From Elymus sibiricus (Eukaryota; Streptophyta; Magnoliopsida; Poales; Poaceae), in NCBI GenBank assembly GCA_039707655.1, contig CM077666.1, positions 245,178,166 to 245,242,165 of the forward strand: a stretch of 64,000 nucleotides of DNA, read 5' to 3'. The position numbers and the translations under genes were made by a program. The notes beneath the pieces are model-generated. The model saw only the letters and a program-made list of their open reading frames with translations. It did no database searches and was not told the DNA's origin. Of this stretch, positions 56,364 to 64,000 are shown piece after piece (within the stretch, counting starts at the first letter, position 1; each line of letters begins with the position of its first letter).

Positions 56364-57354
56364 TGATGCGGAGCATCCTACGGACATCACCATGTCAAGA
56401 GTCCGTTCAACAAGTGACACGAGCGACATCTACTTCACATACATAAAGGTGAATCATCTCCTTTACACGTATTCACTTGACCCCTTCGAGGATGGTATAC
56501 TACTTGACACTCCTCGCGTGTGCATGCATATGTATTGTCAGAGCTTCACGGATGACGAGGAGGAGTACAAACGCCAAGGAGCAACTACACCATCCGCGAG
56601 GGAACCATGGAAACGGAGACGGAAGAAGACGGAGCTGCTGCAGCTACGGAGCCCCGAACATCCGGCCTACGGCCGGAACATCCGGCCCCTGGAGTCTACT
56701 ACAGCATCACCAGATCAGCCATTGCAAAGTCTGCAGGGCCCGAACATCCGGCCTTGGCCCGGACATCCGGCCTGCCGACCCCGGACATCCGGCATCGCCC
56801 CAAAAATCCGGCACATGCTATCCAGAGAACAAAAGAATCGGCCTGCCCCCAGGCCGGACATCCGGCGACTCCTGTCGGGCCGGACATCCGGCGTCCCGCC
56901 CGGACATCCGGCACCCCTCCGCGCAGCCTTGGCCATTCGGCCGTGTAACCCCTTTCTCTCACCCCCACTTCGCCCTAGACTATATATACTCACCTCCTCC
57001 TAGTTAGGGTTAGCAAATATGATAGCTCATTAGTTGAGTTGTGCTCCTACCTCTACTCTTGAGAGAGAGAGACCACTCCCATGGAGTTCAAGACCTCCAT
57101 GTGAGAAGATCCTCCGGGATATCCAAGACCTCGACTCCTCTCCGGATCGGGATGAACTAGCTACAGTTTGTATCATCCTTTGTTGGATTTGGATCGTGTA
57201 TCTCTCCGTATGTATGTGGATTTAGCACATGTGTGATTGTGTCTTGTCTATTTGAGTGTTTCCTCTCGTTTTCCCCTCTCGTGTTCTTCGTGTTCTTCGC
57301 GGGATCCGCTCCAATCGTGAAAGATCGACACCGTTAGGGTTCCACCCTACATCA
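56364..57354 (+). mobile_element. E8 5' LTR
   Basis: This complete LTR of 991 bp has a TATA box (TATATATA) near 56983. The R-U5 half is E1-like (the GAGAGAGAGAGACC block and TCCGGGATATCCAAGACCTC), while the U3 array is of the E3/E6 type. Confidence 0.93.
56651..56912 (+). repeat. Palindrome array in E8 U3, type CCGGACATCCGG
   Basis: About five exact copies and five variants (CCGAACATCCGG, CCGGAACATCCGG, CAAAAATCCGG and others) are present. The partial 3' LTR at the end of the window starts its array with exact copies where this LTR has variants. Confidence 0.9.
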
Positions 57355-57357
57355 TCT

Positions 57358-57371
57358 TGGTATCATGAGCC
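57358..57371 (+). other. E8 primer binding site with extra T
   Basis: TGGTATCATGAGCC follows the LTR end by three bases. Confidence 0.8.
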
Positions 57372-59227
57372 ACGTTGATCACGATTTTGGAGTCTCCCCC
57401 ACCGTTTTCTTTCTTGATTTTGTTGTTTTTGGTCCTAAATCGAAAATCCCCACCAAAAATAGCCATACCAAAAAAAATTGTGATTTGTGAGTTTGATGAT
57501 GTTTTGTTGATTTTGATCCATAGATTTGCTGTGTTTCGAGTGGATCTAGCTTACCCCCATCTTTTCCCCACTTTCCATCCACGAAATTCGCCCAATTTTG
57601 ACCTTGAAATCATCTATTTCCGCCCCCATTTTGAAAATTTCCGCCCCAAATGAGATCTGGATTCGTCAAGCCGGACATCCGGGCCACCGGCCGGACATCC
57701 GGGCCATCGGGCCGGACATCCGGGTCCCCGGCCGGACATCCGGCTCCTGGAGCAGAAAATCGCCAAGTTTCTGGACATACAGCCCCGGATTTCCGGCCTC
57801 ACCCCCGGATATCCGGCCCCTGGAGGTTCAGCCTCCCGTGTTTCACCGTTTCGGCCATAACTAATTCATCCGGAGTCCGATTTTGACGTTCTTTAGCTCG
57901 TTTTGTAGCTATTGACATCCACCATCTCCTAAAAATACTTCCAACACCTTTTGACTCAATCAAATTTTTGAAAATTTGGCAAGTTTGCCGAGGCCTTCCA
58001 CCATAACTTCCGCAATTCCACCACCGACTTCCGTAACCTAACCCATTTTGATCCCCGTTGCATTTGAGGTTGTTTGAGTTGTGGTTTGTGTCTCCTAAGG
58101 TGTTTCGGCTACTTAGGGACGGTGACTTCAACTCCACTTCCGCATTGCTTTCCGAACCACCACCGCACTCCGCTACCACCATTTGACATTTGCGTTTGAG
58201 ATTTTGAGTTCGCGGTTTTTCCCGTTTCCTAAGGTGTTTCGGCTAATTAGGAACGGTTCGACGTCAGAACACCGCCACTCATCATCGCCCCGAGGTCGTC
58301 ATCGACATTGACCACTTCATCATTTTGACACCGCAACCGTAAGCAGGAACGGTAACCTCGACGACACCATTGTATATTTCCCTTGCCATTGCATTGTTAA
58401 CCCCTAGCCCATTTTGCGTCACTTGCCTATCGAGACTAGCCATTGAGTATTGCCGGCAACGTTACTTGTGCACTTTAGTGATTATCGATCCGCCCTTCCA
58501 TTGCATACATACCTCATCTTGGTATCATCATATCATCTCTTGTGTCACAAGATTGTTCCCGCATACACATAATTGCTATCTTGGTTTGTGCATTTCGCAT
58601 AAGTGGCCATATAAAAAAAAAAGCTTTTAAGCAAAGAGAAAAACAAAGAGCTTGTAAGCAAGAGCCATAGCATCATACCACATTGCATATCAAATTACCA
58701 TCATTGATCATCTTGGATCATCGTGTGAGAAACACCAGGAACCACATACATAGCATACTTGGGATAGAAAGTCGATACGTTTTGTCTTCCCTAGAGTGTG
58801 CACAAGTGTCGTATCCGCCTATTGAGAAATCGTGCTAGCGTCTCTCTTGAGTTGTGCAACACGAACGTTTTCTGTGGATTCCACATTTTGTGCTCTTTCC
58901 TTGGTTGCACGACCCCACTTATCTATCCGTGTGTTCGTTTCCGTGTGCCATTCATTGCTGTTGGTCTACTTGTTTCATTTGCGAATTTGTGAATCTCTTT
59001 CAACATTATTGACTCTTACTAAGAAATTGCATCAAATTTTTGTGCCACTATCCTCACCAAGCTACTCCATAAGCTTTACTTGTGTAGGTGTGAGAATAGA
59101 CAAGATCCGGTACCAATTGTGCTACTTCCATAATACATTATTGAGTGATCATTGATCCATCTTCAACATTGGATAACGTTGGTCCAGTTCGTTCCTTTCT
59201 TCCACTCACCATTACTCGAGTCTTGTG
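57372..59227 (+). other. E8 untranslated leader
   Basis: This is a mosaic. The first 280 bases resemble E1, the stretch from about 57650 to 58010 resembles E6 and contains the array, and the part from about 58040 to the ATG is again E1-like. It contains both CCTAAGGTGTTTCGGCTA copies (58094 and 58228) and the AAGCTTTTAAGC block (58620). Confidence 0.8.
57671..57816 (+). repeat. Palindrome array in E8 leader
   Basis: Units are CCGGACATCCGG at 57671, 57691, 57712 and 57732, then CCGGATTTCCGG (57785) and CCGGATATCCGG (57805). Confidence 0.93.
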
Positions 59228-62200
59228 ATGGATAGGCAAAGCACATCTACTTCGGTCTACAACGACGAGTTTGATGCCATGAAGGACCACATCAACACCA
59301 AGATGGACAAGCACATGGAGGAGCTCAAAGCCCTCATCAAGAACGGCAAGAGATCTTCCTCATCTTCGAGAAGACGCTCAGGTGCACATGCTTCCGAGCT
59401 CCCATCTCCAGCAAGATCACATCGGCATCGACACCGACAAGAACGTGAAGGTCAAGAGCTCAACACCCACCACCGCTCGACGACTTCACCATCTACCTTG
59501 GCATCTTCGTCAAGCGACTTCAAGGCATCTTCGCCATGGGACATGCAGCATCTTCGCCGACAAGCACCTCAAGATTACGCTCAAGAGAAGCTCCCCAAGC
59601 TCAAGTCCGCGACTTCCACGAGCTACTACGACTTTGACACCGACCATGAGATTCCTTTCTATGGGACTCAAGACCCCAAGGAGTATCTCGAGTGGGAGCG
59701 CAAGATGGACGACTACCTCAAGCTACATCAAGTCCCCTCCGAAGATCAAGTGAAGTGCGCCACAAGTAACTTCCACGACTACGCGCTGACATGGTGGCTT
59801 CACAAACCTTCGACGTGAGTTGGCCCAAGACGAAGAAAGCGATGCGGTGAGAATTTTTGCCTTCCACCTACACGGAACATCTCCGATGCCAATTGGAGAA
59901 CACCATCCAAGGATCCAAGTCCATCGATGAGTACTTCAAGGAGATGAAGAAAGCCTTGCGATGAGCTGGTGTGGACGACCCCATTTCGATGAAGTTCCAC
60001 TTCATGATGGGATTGAACAACGACATCTCCAAGACTATCTTCCTCGACAACTACAAGTCCCTCGACGACAACTACTTTGGTGCTCTCAAGGCAGAAAAAG
60101 AACTCAAGAAGGCCAAGGCTTCTCCACCCCAAGCACACTTCGCGATGACCAAGCACCAAGATGATGCTCCCAAGTTCGACATCACCGCCATCCCTCTTTG
60201 TGGCATTGACGATGCCGAGTCTACCACGACTCTTTTTGAAGACGGCACGGCGACGACTACTACTACGGAGAAACTCAAGGATCAAGATTTGGAGGCGAGC
60301 GACAAGGTGGCGAGCGAGGATGATGCTTCCATCTTTGGAGGCAAGAGTAATGATGTGCCATCTTCAGCCTTCATCCACGGCGACGAAGAGACGGTTGAGC
60401 ATGGGATTTTCCCTTCGACCAAGGAGGCGTATGATGATGAGTTTAGCGACTTATGCCACCATAGTGAGAGTGAGAGTGACTTCACCACTAGCCCCATATA
60501 TGATGAGTTGACCCAATTCCCATGTGAGGAGAGCCACCACCACCACCACTTGAGTGATTTGAGTGACTCCACCATATGTGACATTGAGTGCACCTATTTT
60601 GAGGGAGTGAGTGAGCCACCACATAGAGAGAGTGAGGTAGTTGAAAGGGCATGTGAGGCCATTTCGATTTCTAACAACTTAACCTCTACCTCTATTGTGT
60701 CTTCTCATTTGGTGCTAGGTCCTATATATAATGACACGCCGATCTTCGACGACTTCGTCCTTCCTTTGGACAAGACGATGGCCATGGTGGACTATGATGC
60801 ACCCCCCACATGGTTCCATCACGATGAACATGACCACGATTTGGTCTTGGCCACCTCACCTACACCACATGAGTGGGATGACAAAGGTAACATAGGTGAA
60901 GGTGATGCTCTGGTCCCACTAGTGGACATTCTTGACATCGATTGCTTGCATGATGATGATCCTCCTATTGACACGCTTCTTACTAGTATGATTTCCCCAT
61001 GCGATGATTTACCCATTTATGATGAGTTTGATGATTGCCATGAGGAGTCTATTAGTTGTGATGCCATGTTGCATAGGATTTCTTGTGTGAATTCGCTTGG
61101 TCACATCATGTTTGACAATCCGCTTGACTTGTCATATGCTATGCATGAGATCAACCATATCGCATCTTTGCAATCTCATCGTAGTAACTATGCATATGCC
61201 ATTAAAATTAACCCAATTTGCACATATGGCATAGATGACAAGCCCATGGTTATTGGCATTTGTTTTTCTTGTGATGATATTGATATGCTCCCTTTGCATC
61301 ATTGCCATCATATGCCATGCCATGACCACCTAGCTTCGAACATGCATTGTTTTGGATGTTGTTCGTTTTCTCCATATTATGCTTCCGCTATTGCTCATGA
61401 GGAGACCCCCATAGTTTCCTCATCTATATTAGGAGATTTTGATCACTCCTTTACATTGCATGATCCCAATGATTGTGTGCACCATATGCATCCCATGAAT
61501 AAAATTGCTATTGATGTGCCATATACTTGCATGCTCAATTTGTGTCCCCATCGTGTAATACATAACAACTATTCTTTCATGATGGATGACATGTTCTTAT
61601 ACCATGCCTCAAATTTCTTTGAGAATTGCTTGTTTTGTGCTAACTCTCACGTGCACATACACATCATGATGGATGATGTGTACATTTACCACGCACACAC
61701 TTTGTTTCGTTTGCCTATTTGTTGTGTAGGTCCCCATGCTTACTTGTCAACCTCGCAAGCGCACGAGTTGACGAAACGAGCTCTAGAGAGCAATGAAGAT
61801 GTGCGCCAACATGGAGTGCTTACCCTCCACCCACCTTCTACGCGACGAGCCTTTGCGCATTTCTTCTACATGGCCCTCACATGGTTATGGGTTCTTGTCC
61901 AGTACATATTCTATGCCCATATTGCCATGTTCACTTTGCATGATATGCTCATTTCCATTTGGATGACATGCTTTGGTGACCCATGCTTTGCATTACACAT
62001 GATCCTTGATTCTAGCACTTGTATGTGTATTTGCATGCTTGGTGGAGATATCACTCGTTATTGCCATGTTTATGATGATACTTTGATATTGCTTTGTGTT
62101 CGTGCTTACGATATGTCATGTGCATTGCTTATATCTATTCTTTGTTCACATGACATGATTGCCGAGATTTCCTCTAGTGTGTTGCATCTTCGCTCCACTA

Positions 62201-63707
62201 TTTTGCACGACATGATTACTATGATTGCTTGCCTTGTTGCATCACCGATGATACATACTTGCTCGTTTCATGCGGTTGATGACAACCATTGCCTTGCTTT
62301 ACACATGATTGCTATTGAATATTGTCCAATTGCTCCATATGTTGCCTCTCGCATGCTAGATTTGCCATGTATTGAGTGCAACAATGCTTTTAGTCTTGAT
62401 AATGAGATTGCCCCCATAGCTTTCTCCCATATGTTTGGAGCTTTTTCCATCTTTCATGTGAAGCATGCTTGTTGCACCATATGCATAGTGCCATGCACAT
62501 TAAGATTGTTGCATCATATTATTCATGCACTTTTGCTTCTAATGGTTATGTGCAAGAGAAGAGAACCATCATGATGGATGATGTGTTTATCTACCATGCA
62601 CATACGTTCTTTGCTTTGTTGTGTGCATGTGTAGGCTCCTTCGACATCGTGTCAACTTCCACTTCACGCGAGTTGACCCTTCGAGCTCTTGAGAGCGAGC
62701 CACTTTCGATCGACGCGCTTCTACAACACATTTGCTACCATTTCGGCATTGTGAAGGACGCACAAGGACATGCTTTCGCGGTGATATCCTCCTCTTTTGA
62801 GCATCCCAACACCATGAGCATGTATATTGTGGATCATACTTCATGTGTTGCTTGCACCGTGACACTTTGCACACATGCAAGAGATCTTGCTTCGACTTGC
62901 CATTGCCACATTGCCATGCCTCATGATATATATGCCTTGTGTGTTGCATCCGACTTGTGGATTACTTGCTCCTATCATATGTTTGGTTGCAACAATGTCA
63001 TTTCTTCACATATGCCATGTCCCATTGATTGCGACATACTTGACATGATTGCCTCACACATGATGAACAATTGCTATTTATATTGTGTTGAGTGCCACAC
63101 TATCTTCACTACACCATGTGCACATTATGCTTGGATTGTCTTGCACTTTGGTTTGCCCCATGTGTTTAGCCATCTCATCTTCTTTGGTGTTGTGAATAAT
63201 TCTTATGCATACCATAGACCATTTGTTGAGAGCTTGATGCATACTTGCTCTGACCTTGAGGTAGATGCTTATTCTCTTGTCACACATATTTGCATCACTA
63301 CCTCACATTTACATGCTTGTTTCCATGATACCATTGATTGTGCTCAATTTATATGCTTCAATGCCATGTCACGATCCTTTGTCACACCATATGATATGCA
63401 TGATGACGACACTTGTTGGGTGAGTCACCGCTTGAATGCTTGGTTTTGCACTAACGCTAACCACATTTGTTTTTCCAAGTGTTTGTTGTCCTTGCTCCTT
63501 TTCAAGGAATCACAAGACGGTGCAAAATTGGAGAGTGCCCATTTCGAGCTTCAAGATGAAGAGTGCTCGGTGATCGTCCACTTCTACATGGCGACGACAT
63601 CTCTTTCCCATGGTGATTTGGTTTTTGATCCGAGGACGGATCTTTTCCAAGGGGGAGGGGATGATGCGGAGCATCCTACGGACATCACCATGTCAAGAGT
63701 CCGTTGA
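59228..63707 (+). pseudogene. E8 gag-like plus Cys/His-rich ORF, most complete copy
   Basis: This copy spans the whole non-autonomous gene, about 1490 codons. Gag-like part: MDRQSTSTSVY, a Ser/Arg-rich stretch, PKEYLEWERKMDDYL. Lesions: a short deletion near 59815, TGA at 59848-59850 and 59962-59964 (both CGA in E1 or equivalent), and a frameshift near 62475. From 59971 the frame is open for 867 codons and shows the acidic linker and the Cys/His/Asp/Met-rich domain, with IMMDDVYIYHAHTLF at about 61665 and IMMDDVFIYHAHTFF at about 62570. The last codons ([17 protein letters not shown]) run through the PPT into the 3' LTR. No known enzyme domain is seen; the function of the long domain is unknown. 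Confidence 0.82.
63648..63661 (+). other. E8 polypurine tract
   Basis: CCAAGGGGGAGGGGA lies directly before the 3' LTR. An A interrupts the G run, unlike in E1 and E5, and keeps the ORF in frame into the LTR. Confidence 0.88.
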
Positions 63708-64000
63708 ACAAGTGACACGCGCGACATCTACTTCACATACATAAAGGTGAATCATCTCCTTTACATGTGTTCACTTGACCCCTTCGAGGATGGTATACTA
63801 CTTGACACTCCTCGCGTGTGCATGCATATGTATTGTCGGAGCTTCACGGATGACGAGGAGGAGTACAAACGCCAAGGAGCAACTACACCGTCCGCGAGGG
63901 AAGCATGGAAGCGGAGACGGAAGAAGACGGAGCTGCTGCAGCTACGGAGCCCCGGACATCCGGCCTACGGCCCGGACATCCGGCCCCTGGAGTCTACTAT
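63662..64000 (+). mobile_element. E8 3' LTR, partial
   Basis: These are the first 339 bases of the 3' LTR, up to the start of the palindrome array; the window ends here. About ten differences from the 5' LTR over this length suggest an older insertion than E2. Confidence 0.92.

Noticed and set aside
1..64000. tRNA or rRNA genes
   Set aside because: None seen. The tRNA-like matches are the primer binding sites of the retrotransposons.

Overview
The window looks like intergenic DNA of a large-genome grass, most probably a Triticeae species (wheat, Aegilops, barley or rye group). It is packed with nested Ty3/Gypsy LTR retrotransposons that use an initiator-tRNA-Met type primer site, it carries a Stowaway-type MITE, and it has no compact gene block. 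Element names E1 to E8 are mine. No database search was possible, so published family names are mostly not assigned.

Layout. (1) 1-15735: E1, a + strand element without a pol gene (end of its 5' LTR, 1.9 kb leader, gag-like plus Cys/His-rich ORF, PPT, 3' LTR). Its ORF is split by E2 (3143-11343, - strand), a gag-pol Gypsy element whose LTR ends and integrase tail resemble the centromeric (CRM) chromoviruses; target duplication CGGCG. (2) 15740-16280: an old LTR relic. (3) 16281-24850: the only non-retrotransposon region, a local array of duplicated gene-like units (three promoter/first-exon copies, five splice-acceptor/exon-2 copies, one further core copy) plus a MITE. (4) 24860-30082: a decayed - strand Gypsy element (E4) with a long LTR. 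(5) 30083-64000: a nest. E3 (+, no pol) sits in the E4 LTR; E6 (+, no pol) sits in the E3 ORF; E5 (-, gag-pol) sits in the E6 5' LTR (duplication CCTCT); E7 (-, gag-pol) sits in the E6 ORF; a solo LTR of the E2 type (duplication CTAAG) and E8 (+, no pol) sit in the E7 right LTR. E6, E7 and E8 run off the window.

How they relate. E5 and E7 (gag-pol) and E1, E3, E6 and E8 (gag plus a long unknown domain, no pol) share the LTR start TGATGCGGAGCATCC, leader motifs, the Gag start (MDRQ/PSTS) and the last codons before the PPT. They therefore look like autonomous and non-autonomous partners of one clade. All copies here are broken.

Most interesting signal. Each element of this clade carries an array of short palindromes at two places: in the LTR just upstream of the TATA box, and in the leader about 300 bases after the primer site. 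The two arrays of one element always have the same palindrome type, but the type differs between elements: CCGGAACTTCCGG in E1 and E5, CCGGACATCCGG in E3, E6 and E8, CCCGTGCGCACGGG in E7. Arms are conserved while the central bases vary. E8 has E1-like flanks but the other palindrome type at both places. This points to a matched recognition system (RNA dimerisation or packaging, end-to-end pairing, or DNA binding) that I have not seen described.
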